NCBI RefSeq assembly: GCF_002086695.1
Contig: NZ_MVIH01000008.1
Coordinates: 185,173 to 249,172 of the forward strand
Direction: 5' to 3'
Origin: Mycolicibacterium rhodesiae
GTDB taxonomy: Bacteria; Actinomycetota; Actinomycetes; Mycobacteriales; Mycobacteriaceae
Length of the DNA stretch: 64,000 bases
In this document: positions 36,125 through 46,484 of the stretch, in pieces
How the letters are laid out: each line of letters opens with the position of its first letter
Position numbering within the stretch: the first letter of the stretch is position 1
The notes under the pieces: generated by a model
Database searches by the model: none
The model's input: the letters and a program-made list of their open reading frames with translations, nothing else
Told to the model about the DNA's origin: nothing
Translations under genes and position numbers: made by a program

Positions 36125-36754
36125 ATGACGCAACCGCCCCCTCCTCCCGGTAACTACCCGCCCCCGCCGCCGGGGAACTATCCGCCGCCTCCGCCGGGGA
36201 ACTATCCGCCGCCGGGGAATTACCCGCCTCCGCCGCCGGGGAACTATCCGCCGCCGCCTCCGCCTGGCGCCGGCGTGCTGTCGAAGGAGGCGTACACCCC
36301 GTGGATCAAACGGGTCGGCGCCTTCATCATCGATGCCCTCCCGATCGCGATCCTGTCCGGAGTCGGGCAGGGTCTGATGGTCGCCACCGGCGAGAACAAC
36401 TGCACCTCGAGCAGCGTCGACAACAGCTACGGCGTCTACTGCACCTCGCAGCCGTCCACGCTGGGCCTGATCCTGTCGTTCGTGTTCGGGCTCGCCAGCC
36501 TGGCGTTCTGGGTCTGGAACTACGGCTACCGGCAGGGCACCACCGGGTCGAGCATCGGCAAGTCGGTGCTGAAGTTCAAGGTGATCAGCGAAAAGACCGG
36601 CCAGCCGATCGGTTTCGGGATGTCGATCGTGCGCCAGATCGCCCACTTCGTCGACGCGATCATCTGCTACATCGGCTACCTGTTCCCGTTGTGGGACGCC
36701 AAACGGCAGACGCTCGCCGATAAAATCATGACGACGGTGTGCGTGCCGCTCTGA
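36125..36754 (+). CDS. Proline-rich antigen Pra-like RDD protein, copy 2
   Basis: 209 residues, a close tandem paralogue of the preceding gene. The N-terminus has five perfect PPPPGNYPP-type units (about 4-45). The RDD domain has the same YRQGTTGSSIGKSV core, and the proteins end alike (ADKIMTTVC..PL). The 14-bp gap and matching 3' ends point to a recent duplication; the M. tuberculosis locus carries one copy. A membrane protein of unknown role. Confidence 0.85.
   Translation: MTQPPPPPGNYPPPPPGNYPPPPPGNYPPPGNYPPPPPGNYPPPPPPGAGVLSKEAYTPWIKRVGAFIIDALPIAILSGVGQGLMVATGENNCTSSSVDNSYGVYCTSQPSTLGLILSFVFGLASLAFWVWNYGYRQGTTGSSIGKSVLKFKVISEKTGQPIGFGMSIVRQIAHFVDAIICYIGYLFPLWDAKRQTLADKIMTTVCVPL
36145..36262 (+). 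repeat. Tandem codon repeat in pra copy 2
   Basis: Five imperfect units of CCGCCGGGGAACTATCCGCC type (18-24 bp) encode the PPPGNYPP repeats; the units differ mainly at third positions. Slippage here could vary the length of the N-terminal arm. Confidence 0.6.
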
Positions 36755-36758
36755 TGTC

Positions 36759-36776
36759 TCGAGCCGTTAGGCTCGA
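36759..36776. promoter_or_regulatory. Palindrome and -10 box of metB
   Basis: TCGAGCC-GTTA-GGCTCGA is a perfect palindrome between pra copy 2 and metB. Its right half contains TAGGCT (36768-36773), 8 nt before the metB ATG, a likely leaderless -10 box. It could serve as an operator or a short hairpin. Confidence 0.4.
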
Positions 36777-36781
36777 AACCG

Positions 36782-37954
36782 ATGAGTGAGCAACGAAGTG
36801 CCGCCGACCGGCACCGGGCCCAGGGGTTCGCGACCAGGGCCATCCACGCCGGATACCGTCCCGATCCCGCGACCGGTGCGGTGAACGCGCCGATCTATGC
36901 CAGCAGCACCTTCGCGCAGGACGGTGTCGGCGGCCTGCGTGGTGGCTTCGAATACGCCCGCACGGGCAATCCGACCCGCGCCGCGCTGGAGGCGGTGCTC
37001 GCCGCGGTTGAGGACGGCACCTGCGGACGCGCGTTCAGTTCGGGCATGGCCGCCACCGACTGCGCACTGCGGGCGGTGCTGCGTCCCGGCGATCACGTGG
37101 TCATCCCCGACGACGCCTACGGCGGCACCTTCCGGCTCATCGACAAGGTATTCACCCAGTGGGGGGTTGCGCACACGCCGGTGGCACTGTCCGACCTCGA
37201 TGCGGTGCGCGCGGCCATCACCGCTGCCACCAAGCTGATCTGGGTCGAGACGCCCACCAACCCGCTGCTATCGATCGCCGACGTTGCCGCGATCGCCGAG
37301 ATCGCGGCTGTCGGCGGCCAGAAGGTGTTGGTGGACAACACCTTCGCCTCACCGGCGCTGCAGCAGCCGCTCAATCTCGGCGCCGACATCGTGCTGCATT
37401 CGACGACGAAGTACATCGGCGGACACTCCGACGTGGTCGGCGGTGCGCTGGTCACCAACGACGAGGAGCTGGACACCAAGTTCGCGTTCCTGCAGAACGG
37501 CGCCGGCGCGGTGCCCGGCCCGTTCGACGCGTATCTGACGATGCGGGGTCTGAAGACCCTGGAACTGCGGATGCAGCGGCACAGCGCGAATGCCGCGAAA
37601 GTGGCCGAATTCCTGGCTGAGCACGATGCGGTGAGCCAGGTGCTCTATCCGGGCCTGCCGTCGCATCCCGGGCACCAGGTGGCAGCGCGGCAGATGAGCG
37701 GATTCGGCGGCATGGTGTCGGTTCGGATGCGCGACGGCATCGACGCGGCACGCCAGTTGTGTTCGCGCACCGAAGTTTTCATCCTCGCCGAGTCGCTGGG
37801 CGGGGTCGAGTCGCTGATCGAGCATCCCGGCGCCATGACGCACGCATCGACCGCCGGATCGCAGCTCGAGGTGCCAGAGGACCTGGTTCGCCTCTCGGTC
37901 GGGATCGAAGACCCGGCAGATCTGCTCGGCGACCTCGAGCAAGCCCTAAACTAG
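36782..37954 (+). CDS. metB: Cystathionine gamma-synthase
   Basis: 390-residue Cys/Met-metabolism PLP enzyme. The PLP Lys lies in HSTTKYIGGHSD (near 208), with FSSGMAATDCAL for the cofactor ring and SLGGVESL at the C-terminus. It makes cystathionine from an activated homoserine and cysteine. It matches Rv1079 in position. The promoter appears leaderless and overlaps a palindrome. The 3' end overlaps the converging GPP34 gene by 9 bp. Confidence 0.93.
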   Translation: MSEQRSAADRHRAQGFATRAIHAGYRPDPATGAVNAPIYASSTFAQDGVGGLRGGFEYARTGNPTRAALEAVLAAVEDGTCGRAFSSGMAATDCALRAVLRPGDHVVIPDDAYGGTFRLIDKVFTQWGVAHTPVALSDLDAVRAAITAATKLIWVETPTNPLLSIADVAAIAEIAAVGGQKVLVDNTFASPALQQPLNLGADIVLHSTTKYIGGHSDVVGGALVTNDEELDTKFAFLQNGAGAVPGPFDAYLTMRGLKTLELRMQRHSANAAKVAEFLAEHDAVSQVLYPGLPSHPGHQVAARQMSGFGGMVSVRMRDGIDAARQLCSRTEVFILAESLGGVESLIEHPGAMTHASTAGSQLEVPEDLVRLSVGIEDPADLLGDLEQALN

Positions 37955-38605
37955 TGCGGGCCGCACCGCGGCGGTCGTCACCGCCAGATTGACTTCGGCC
38001 ATCTTGGCATCGTCAACCCATGTGCCGCTGGCGATTTCGCTGGCTCGATCGCAGACCCAGTGCCAGCCACGGTCGTTGAGGCTCAACACCGCGCCCAGTG
38101 CGCCGACGGTATGCAGCAGCGAAATGATCGTCGCCGTGGCCGGGTCGGGGCGGTTGCCGTCGAACAGGGCGGACAGCATGGCGGATCGGGCCCGGTCCAC
38201 CCGCGCCCTGCTGGCCAGCGGCCAGGCATAGGTACTCCTGCGAAACCGATTCTGCGACAACGCAATCTGATGAATCTGGCCGGTGCGCAGCAGCTGGTCG
38301 ATCACGCCGTCCTCGATCTGCTTGCGCAACTTGCCGATCGCCTCGCCCGCGCTGACCGGGGCCTGTTCGAGCAGGGCCAGCGCCGGGCGCACGACCGGAT
38401 CCAGGGGAGGCGGCCCGGCTAACGCGACCAGTCGGTCGGCCGGGACGGGTTCACCTGGTATCGCGGGCCGGACCCGGCAGTCGTAGGCGAGGTCCAGCAG
38501 CACGGCGGCGGCCAACAGCCGTTGCAGCCGGGCCGGCTCCACGGCAGGCTGTGCCGCGGCATTGTCGAGCAGCAGCAGCAGAAGGTCTTCGGCGATGCGC
38601 GCCAC
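37946..38605 (-). CDS. GPP34 (GOLPH3/Vps74-like) family protein
   Basis: 219 residues with the all-helical GPP34 layout: an N-terminal EDLLLLLLDN motif, alternating short helices, and a LRKQIEDGVIDQLL hairpin region near 95-108. Eukaryotic members bind phosphatidylinositol 4-phosphate at the Golgi; the family is widespread in actinobacteria with no settled role. It is 12 bp downstream of greA and may be co-transcribed with it. Confidence 0.75.
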   Translation of the reverse strand: MARIAEDLLLLLLDNAAAQPAVEPARLQRLLAAAVLLDLAYDCRVRPAIPGEPVPADRLVALAGPPPLDPVVRPALALLEQAPVSAGEAIGKLRKQIEDGVIDQLLRTGQIHQIALSQNRFRRSTYAWPLASRARVDRARSAMLSALFDGNRPDPATATIISLLHTVGALGAVLSLNDRGWHWVCDRASEIASGTWVDDAKMAEVNLAVTTAAVRPALV

Positions 38606-38617
38606 GCGCGAGAGAGG

Positions 38618-39112
38618 TTACGAGTGGTAGGGCTCGGCGCTGACCAGCGTGACCTTCACGGTCTTGCCGCTCGGCACCGCGTACTCGCGGGTGTCGCCGA
38701 CCTTGGCGTTGAGCAGCGCACCACCCAGCGGGGAGTTCGGGGAGTAGACCTCGAGCTTGTCGTGGTCGATGCCCTCCTGGCGGGTGGCGATCAAGAAGGT
38801 CTCGGTGTCGGACTCGTCACCGTCGTAGTAGACCTTGACCACCGAGCCGGGGAGCGCGACGCCGGACTGCTTGGGTGCCTCGCCCACCTTGGCGGTGTTC
38901 AGCAGCTCCTGCAGCTGGCGGATGCGGGCCTCCTGCTGGCCCTGCTCTTCGCGCGCGGCGTGGTAGCCGCCGTTCTCGCGCAGATCGCCCTCTTCACGAC
39001 GGTCGTTGATCTCGGCGGCGATGACCGGACGGTTGGCGATCAACTGATCCAGCTCAGTCTTGAGGCGGTCGTACGACTCCTGGGTCAGCCAGGTCACCTG
39101 GGTATCGGTCAT
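38618..39112 (-). CDS. greA: Transcription elongation factor GreA
   Basis: 164 residues: an N-terminal antiparallel coiled coil (about 8-80, with the acidic tip region AAEINDRREEGDLRENGGY) and a C-terminal FKBP-like domain. It stimulates transcript cleavage by backtracked RNA polymerase. Same place as Rv1080c. The ATG follows GAGGAG at 9 nt. The 230-bp upstream gap (39113-39343) holds a 9-bp inverted repeat. Confidence 0.95.
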   Translation of the reverse strand: MTDTQVTWLTQESYDRLKTELDQLIANRPVIAAEINDRREEGDLRENGGYHAAREEQGQQEARIRQLQELLNTAKVGEAPKQSGVALPGSVVKVYYDGDESDTETFLIATRQEGIDHDKLEVYSPNSPLGGALLNAKVGDTREYAVPSGKTVKVTLVSAEPYHS

Positions 39113-39194
39113 CTCGCTGCGCTCCTCGTTCGTTGGTTACGCGATGTTCGCGTTGCAGTCTGTTGTCGCTGCTGGGAACATGCGGATGGTTCCG

Positions 39195-39247
39195 CGTGTA
39201 TTGCCATCGAAGAGCCGCGATGAAACGCGCCAATGAAGCAATACACG
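39195..39247. repeat. Inverted repeat upstream of greA
   Basis: CGTGTATTG (39195-39203) and CAATACACG (39239-39247) are perfect inverted arms with a 35-nt loop, in the greA leader or promoter region. A third related arm, CCGTGTATCG, lies at about 39264. A regulatory role is possible. Confidence 0.4.
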
Positions 39248-39343
39248 GCTCCCAGCAGGAACCGTGTATCGAATTAGTCTACCACCGCGAGGACAGGCAG
39301 CCTTCATGCTTTCGCAGTTCGCCGTTGGTCCTTCCGTCGCCGG

Positions 39344-39778
39344 TCAGGGCGCGACGAGGTATCCGGGAACGTCAGTTCCGCAGCCGTAAATATCGCCGAC
39401 GAATGGTCGTTTGTACGACTTCACAAATGTGGTGACCTGCACCGTTGCCGCTTGTGATGGAGGCACCAGAATTTCGCGCCGACCGGTTTCGTCGCCGTCA
39501 TGAGAACGAACTCGGACAATGCAATGCACGGGACGGGAAGGATCCTTTCGGGTCACGCTGATCGTCACCGAGACGGTGTGATCATCGGTGACCTGATATG
39601 CCGCGATCGTGCCCTCGACGTCGTTGCCTTCGAAGCGCTGGTAGGCGATCAGAGCCAGCACCAGCCCGGCGGCCAACACCAGCACACCCAGCGCGAACGC
39701 CACTCGCCGCCGGGTTGTCGCCGGCAGGCGGGTGCGCCCGTAACGCTCATGTGGGAGCGGCGGGGGAGTTTCGGTCAT
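39344..39778 (-). CDS. DUF4307 membrane protein (Rv1081c-like)
   Basis: 144 residues, same length as M. tuberculosis Rv1081c. A cytosolic N-terminus is followed by one membrane helix (about 25-47, VAFALGVLVLAAGLVLALIA) and an extracytoplasmic beta-rich domain with two Cys that may pair. Function unknown; it lies between greA and the divergent mca. Confidence 0.85.
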   Translation of the reverse strand: MTETPPPLPHERYGRTRLPATTRRRVAFALGVLVLAAGLVLALIAYQRFEGNDVEGTIAAYQVTDDHTVSVTISVTRKDPSRPVHCIVRVRSHDGDETGRREILVPPSQAATVQVTTFVKSYKRPFVGDIYGCGTDVPGYLVAP

Positions 39779-39929
39779 GGGTTGGCGTCGCGTCTCTCGT
39801 CAGCGGGCTTCGATTACGGGTATCCACGCCCCGAATGGAACTATTGGACTATAGGGCGTGCTGTCGCTGTTACATCAGCATGTAAGACCCAGGGAAAGCC
39901 CAAGACGAGACAGTGAGTACAGGGGAGAC

Positions 39930-40802
39930 GTGACCGAACTGCGGCTGATGGCTGTGCACGCCCATCCGGACGACGAGTCCAGTAAGGGCGCGGCAACCGT
40001 TGCCCGGTACGCCGCCGAAGGCCACCGGGTCATGGTGGTGACTCTGACCGGCGGCGAACGTGGCGACATTCTGAACCCGGCGATGGACCTGCCCGAGGTG
40101 CGCGGGCGGATCGCCGACATCCGGCGCGACGAGATGGCCCGGGCCGCGGAGATCCTCGGGGTCGAGCACCACTGGCTGGGATTTGAGGATTCCGGGTTGC
40201 CCGAGGGCGATCCGCCGCCGCCGCTGCCCGACGGCTGCTTTGCGTTGGTGCCGCTGGAGCAACCGGTCGGCGAATTGGTGAAGCTGATCCGCGAGTTCCG
40301 TCCGCACGTGATGACCACCTACGACGAGAACGGTGGCTATCCGCATCCGGATCACATTCGCTGCCACCAGGTTTCGGTTGCCGCCTATGAGGCGGCCGCG
40401 GACTACCGGCTGTACCCCGACGCCGGCGAACCCTGGGCGGTCAGCAAGCTCTACTACAACCACGGCTTCCTGCGGGCGCGTCTGCAGCTGCTGCAGGACG
40501 AGTTCGCCAAGCATGGACAGGAAGGCCCGTTCGCCAGCTGGCTGGCGAAGTGGGACCCCGAGATCGACATCTTCGCCGGGCGGGTGACCACCAGGGTGTT
40601 GTGCTCGGAGTACTTCAACCAGCGCGACGAAGCCCTCAAGGCGCACGCGACCCAGATCGACCCGGACGGATTCTTCTTCGCGACGCCCATAGAGTGGCAG
40701 CAGCGGTTGTGGCCCACCGAGGAGTTCGAACTGGCTCGTTCGCGGGTGCCCGCCAAGTTGCCTGAAGACGACCTGTTCACCGGAATCGAGATCTTCGAGT
40801 GA
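39930..40802 (+). CDS. mca: Mycothiol S-conjugate amidase
   Basis: 290-residue zinc amidase of the LmbE/PIG-L fold that splits mycothiol conjugates into a mercapturic acid and GlcN-Ins, a detoxification step. The metal motif HAHPDDES starts at residue 9 and the second ligand is in YPHPDHIRCH near 140. The GTG at 39930 follows AGGGGAG; the longer frame upstream is not conserved. It overlaps the next small gene by GTGA. Confidence 0.93.
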   Translation: MTELRLMAVHAHPDDESSKGAATVARYAAEGHRVMVVTLTGGERGDILNPAMDLPEVRGRIADIRRDEMARAAEILGVEHHWLGFEDSGLPEGDPPPPLPDGCFALVPLEQPVGELVKLIREFRPHVMTTYDENGGYPHPDHIRCHQVSVAAYEAAADYRLYPDAGEPWAVSKLYYNHGFLRARLQLLQDEFAKHGQEGPFASWLAKWDPEIDIFAGRVTTRVLCSEYFNQRDEALKAHATQIDPDGFFFATPIEWQQRLWPTEEFELARSRVPAKLPEDDLFTGIEIFE

Positions 40803-41072
40803 GAGACCTGTTCACGACGGCCGTGTCGGTGCTGGCTGATCCGCCCAAGAACACCGGCCCGGATTTCGGCAAGGCCAGCCCGTTCGGCCTGCTGATCGTC
40901 GTCGTTCTGTTGATCTGCGTCTTCATCCTGGTGTGGTCGATGAACCGGCATCTCAAGAAGCTGCCCAGGAGTTTCGATGAGCAGCCGGTCGACGGTGAAG
41001 CCATCGGCGCGGCGACAACCGATGACACCGTCGGCACCGCCGGCACCGAGCGTGAGACCACGACACCACCGC

Positions 41073-41089
<17 letters not shown>
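40799..41089 (+). CDS. Small membrane protein (Rv1083-like)
   Basis: 96 residues with one hydrophobic helix (about 27-48, FGLLIVVVLLICVFILVWSM) and a charged, Thr-rich C-terminal tail. It starts inside the mca stop and its last 17 bp overlap the next gene, so it is translated with both. Function unknown. Confidence 0.75.
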
Positions 41090-43073
<1,984 letters not shown>

Positions 43074-43084
43074 CCTTTGCGGCC

Positions 43085-43453
43085 ATGAGCGATGCCCTCG
43101 ATCTCGAAGCCCTGGTCAACCGTTACCTGAGCACCGTCGCCGCGGGCAAAGCGGCCGACGTCGCGGCGCTGTACGCCGAGGACGCCACGCTGGAGGATCC
43201 GGTCGGTTGCGGCGAAGTCCACATCGGCAGGCAGGCGATCGAGGGCTTTTACAAGAACGTCGAAGGCGCCGAGGTGAAATCGGAACTGCTGTCGTTCCGC
43301 GCCGGTGGTACCGAGGCGGCGTTCATGTTCGCCCTCACGGTCGCGGGCGCGATGCGGATCGAGGTCATCGAGGTGATGGCGTTCAACACCGACGGCGAGA
43401 TCACCTCGATGAAGGCCTACTGGGGCCCGGAGAACGTCACCCAGCTGGGCTGA
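43085..43453 (+). CDS. NTF2-like / steroid delta-isomerase-like protein
   Basis: 122-residue cone-shaped NTF2 fold of the ketosteroid isomerase group (LVNRYLSTVAAGKAADVAALYAEDATLEDP split near residues 10-39, and MKAYWGPENV at the end). Tyr and Asp candidates are present, but the isomerase triad cannot be confirmed by eye. Substrate unknown; the next gene converges after 4 bp. Confidence 0.75.
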   Translation: MSDALDLEALVNRYLSTVAAGKAADVAALYAEDATLEDPVGCGEVHIGRQAIEGFYKNVEGAEVKSELLSFRAGGTEAAFMFALTVAGAMRIEVIEVMAFNTDGEITSMKAYWGPENVTQLG

Positions 43454-43457
43454 AAGC

Positions 43458-44198
43458 TCAGAAGACCGCGAACCACATCGCGATGTAGTGGCAGATCGCC
43501 GCGACCGCGGTGCAGGCGTGGAAGAACTCGTGGTGCCCGAACGTCGTCGGCCACGGGTTGGGCCACTTCAGCGCGTACAGCACCCCGCCCACGCTGTACA
43601 ACAACCCGCCGACGACCAGCAGCACCATGGCGGCGATCCCGGCGCCGTTCATGATCGGGACGATGAACCACACCGCCACCCAGCCCAGCAGCAGATAGAG
43701 CGGCACGCCCACCCACCGCGGTGCCGACGGCCAGAAGCACTTCAGCAGCACACCGGCCAGCGCTCCGCTCCACACGATGGTCAGCAGGATCGCGCCGCTC
43801 TTCTCGGGCAGCGCCAACATCGCGAACGGCGTGTAGCTGCCTGCGATGAAGATGAAGATCATCGAGTGGTCGAGCCGCTTCATCCATTTACGGGCGCTCG
43901 GCGACGTCCAGTTCACCCGGTGATAGGTGCCGCTGACGGTGAACATCGCCACGATCGTCAGCGTGTAGATCAGCGTGGAGACGCCGGCCCGTGTCGATTC
44001 CACCGACCACGACACCGACACCAGGGCGGCACCGGCGATCGCCGCGATGACGGCGGCATAGACGTGAATCCAGCCTCGCAGCCGTGGTTTTCCGAAGAAC
44101 TCGACGGCGGCGTCGACGACAGCTGCAGGGAAGTCTTCGGCGTAGTCGCGGGGGGATGGCTGCTGAGCCTCGTCTGCAGTCTCGACTCTTGCGGTCAT
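43458..44198 (-). CDS. Hemolysin III / PAQR family membrane protein (Rv1085c-like)
   Basis: 246 residues with seven membrane helices. The conserved PAQR polar motifs are visible: SGTYHRVNW (near 95), LDHSMIFIFIAGSYTPF (near 113-129) and FGHHEFFHACTA near the C-terminus, where His, Asp and His could bind zinc. Bacterial members are membrane proteins of unsettled role despite the hemolysin name. Confidence 0.88.
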   Translation of the reverse strand: MTARVETADEAQQPSPRDYAEDFPAAVVDAAVEFFGKPRLRGWIHVYAAVIAAIAGAALVSVSWSVESTRAGVSTLIYTLTIVAMFTVSGTYHRVNWTSPSARKWMKRLDHSMIFIFIAGSYTPFAMLALPEKSGAILLTIVWSGALAGVLLKCFWPSAPRWVGVPLYLLLGWVAVWFIVPIMNGAGIAAMVLLVVGGLLYSVGGVLYALKWPNPWPTTFGHHEFFHACTAVAAICHYIAMWFAVF

Positions 44199-44239
44199 GT
44201 CACCTCCACATCGCGACCGGGGGTAGCTGCTCGTCACAG

Positions 44240-44245
44240 TAGTCT
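44240..44245 (+). promoter_or_regulatory. -10 box, leaderless Z-prenyl synthase
   Basis: TAGTCT ends 8 nt before the GTG at 44254; no Shine-Dalgarno sequence. Confidence 0.4.
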
Positions 44246-44253
44246 GGTTTGTC

Positions 44254-45051
44254 GTGGAGATCATTCCCCCGCGCCTCAAGGATCCGGCCTACCGGCTCTA
44301 CGAGATGCGGCTGCGCCAGGAGCTGGCGCGCTCCAAGTCCCAGCTACCCCGCCATATCGCCGTCCTGTGCGACGGCAACCGGCGCTGGGCTCGTGATGCT
44401 GGTCACGACGACGTCGCCTACGGCTATCGGATGGGTGCGGCCAAGATCGCCGAAATGTTGCGCTGGTGCGCCGAATCCGGCATCGAAATGGCCACGGTCT
44501 ACTTGTTGTCCACCGAGAATTTGCAGCGCGATCCGCAGGAATTGTCCGAGCTGATCGAGATCATCACCGATGTCGTCGAGCAGATCTGTGCACCGGTCAA
44601 CCGCTGGAGTGTGCGGACCGTCGGGGATTTGGAACTGCTCGGCGAGGAGCCGGCGCGACGGCTGCGCGACGCCGTGGACAGCACCGCGCCGCTGGCGTCG
44701 ACCGCGGCATTCCACGTCAACGTCGCCGTCGGGTACGGCGGGCGGCAGGAGATCGTCGACGCCGTGCGCGCGCTGCTGAGCAAGCAGCTGGCCAACGGCG
44801 CCAGCCCGGAACAGCTGATCGAGTCGGTCACGATCGACGGCATCTCGGAGAACCTCTACACCTCCGGACAGCCCGATCCCGACCTGGTGATCCGGACGTC
44901 TGGGGAGCAGCGGCTGTCCGGTTTCCTGTTGTGGCAGAGCGCCTACTCGGAGATGTGGTTCACCGAGGCGCACTGGCCGGCGTTCCGCCGGGTCGACTTC
45001 CTGCGCGCGCTGCGCGCCTATAGCCGCAGACATCGCCGATTCGGCATGTGA
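44254..45051 (+). CDS. uppS: Short-chain Z-isoprenyl diphosphate synthase (Rv1086-like)
   Basis: 265-residue cis-prenyltransferase. The catalytic Asp lies in AVLCDGNRRWA (near 40); the C-terminal RTSGEQRLSGFLLWQSAYSE contains the family's substrate-binding Arg and Ser. The M. tuberculosis counterpart at this location makes omega,E,Z-farnesyl diphosphate, the primer for decaprenyl phosphate; that specificity is inferred by synteny. Followed by a membrane-protein gene whose ATG overlaps the stop. Confidence 0.9.
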   Translation: MEIIPPRLKDPAYRLYEMRLRQELARSKSQLPRHIAVLCDGNRRWARDAGHDDVAYGYRMGAAKIAEMLRWCAESGIEMATVYLLSTENLQRDPQELSELIEIITDVVEQICAPVNRWSVRTVGDLELLGEEPARRLRDAVDSTAPLASTAAFHVNVAVGYGGRQEIVDAVRALLSKQLANGASPEQLIESVTIDGISENLYTSGQPDPDLVIRTSGEQRLSGFLLWQSAYSEMWFTEAHWPAFRRVDFLRALRAYSRRHRRFGM

Positions 45052-46421
45052 TGGCCGCGCTGTCAGCAGTGGTGTTCACGCTGAGCTGGTGGCTCGGGCT
45101 GTATCTGCTGGCACGTGATCCGCGTAAGGCGGTGCTCGCATTGGCCGCGGTGGGGCTGTGCGGATTCGCCGCCGTGGTGGCGCTGGATGCGGTGCGGGTG
45201 GTCAGCGTCGCGCACGCCCAACTGCTCGGCCAGATCGAGATCTATCTTGTCGCGGTGCCCGGGGTGGCCTGGTTCGCCGTCGTCCTGGAATTGGCCCGGC
45301 CGACCGACACGTGGCGCGGCCGCGCCACCGAGCTGAGCCTGGTCGGCGTGGTCGCCGCCGTCACCGTGGTGGGCGCCGTGCTGGCCGGCTCGGTCGAGGG
45401 CCCGCTGCGGACCGGCCACTGGGTGATGTTCGCGGTGATCTCGGTGTCGACACTCGGTGCCACGGTGGCTGCCGTACGCCGGGCCGCGCAGCCCGGCCGG
45501 GTCGCCGGTGTGGTGGTCATCGCCACGCTGTTCTTCGCGCTGGGCAATGCGATCCTGGTGATCCCCCTGGGCCTGGTGCCGAGCTGGCTCGCGTTGGCGT
45601 CCACCGGTTTTGACGTGCTGCTGCTGGGGTTGGCGGTCGCGTTGTGGGATGCGTTCGACGAAGGTCAGGCACTGCGGGCCGACATGCTGCGGTCGTTCAT
45701 CGCCTCAGCGGTGGTGGCGGTGTTGTTCGGCGGGCAGGCGCTGATCGGGATGGCGGTCACCGGCGCCGACGGCCCGGGGCGCACCGCGCTGACCGCACTG
45801 CTGTTCACCAGCCTCGCGGTCGCCATCGCCATCAACGTGCTGGCCGACCCGCTGGCCGGGCTGCTGGACCGGCTGGCCTTCTCGCGGTCGCCGCGGCTTC
45901 GTGCCGAGCGCGCCGCCCTGCGTGGCGCGGAGGCCGCGCTGCCGCTGGTCGCCGTGAACCCGTTGGACGCCCTCGACGACGAGGCCTTCGCGCGGCTGAC
46001 CCGTCGCGCGCTGGGCCACTACGGCGATCTGTCCAAACTCGTCGCCAGTCCACTGACACAGCTGCCGGTCATCGACGAACGGCTGGCCGCCCGGGGAGCG
46101 GCCGACCAGCCGGTGGAGCGCGCCAACGAACTCAAGGCGCTGCTGGCCGATCACATCGCCAGGCTCAAGCCCCGCGACGGCGGCGAGTTCGGCACGACGG
46201 AGCACTGGCGCTACTACAACTCGCTGTACTTCCCGTACGTCGTCGGGGTGCGGGCGTACGCCCAGAACGCCACCGCCGCCGGCCTGGACCCGGTCGCCAG
46301 GCAGGCGTGGCAGTGGTTCGTCACCGAGGTGCCGCAACGCTCGCTGCACAACTGGCAGAACGCCGCTGCGCGGTTGATCGCCGCGGACCTGCGTTCGCAG
46401 ACGGCGGTTTCGCACTCCTGA
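45051..46421 (+). CDS. Polytopic membrane protein of unknown function
   Basis: 456 residues. The N-terminal about 270 are eight or nine hydrophobic helices; the C-terminal about 185 are soluble, with ADPLAGLLDRLAFS, a LTRRALGHYGDL segment and a YYNSLYFPYVVGVRAYAQN stretch. I recognise no enzymatic motif. The start overlaps the prenyl synthase stop (ATG within ATGTGATGG), suggesting a shared transcript. In M. tuberculosis this spot holds PE_PGRS and cellulase-like genes instead. Confidence 0.75.
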   Translation: MAALSAVVFTLSWWLGLYLLARDPRKAVLALAAVGLCGFAAVVALDAVRVVSVAHAQLLGQIEIYLVAVPGVAWFAVVLELARPTDTWRGRATELSLVGVVAAVTVVGAVLAGSVEGPLRTGHWVMFAVISVSTLGATVAAVRRAAQPGRVAGVVVIATLFFALGNAILVIPLGLVPSWLALASTGFDVLLLGLAVALWDAFDEGQALRADMLRSFIASAVVAVLFGGQALIGMAVTGADGPGRTALTALLFTSLAVAIAINVLADPLAGLLDRLAFSRSPRLRAERAALRGAEAALPLVAVNPLDALDDEAFARLTRRALGHYGDLSKLVASPLTQLPVIDERLAARGAADQPVERANELKALLADHIARLKPRDGGEFGTTEHWRYYNSLYFPYVVGVRAYAQNATAAGLDPVARQAWQWFVTEVPQRSLHNWQNAAARLIAADLRSQTAVSHS

Positions 46422-46484
46422 GCTGCACGTGGCAGCACATGGCAGTGCCAGGCGTCGATCTGGCAGTGCTCGGCGAGCACCGTG

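Noticed and set aside
39133..39435. 100-codon plus-strand frame in the greA upstream gap
   Set aside because: Composition is Arg/Cys-rich and overlaps the DUF4307 gene; not supported.
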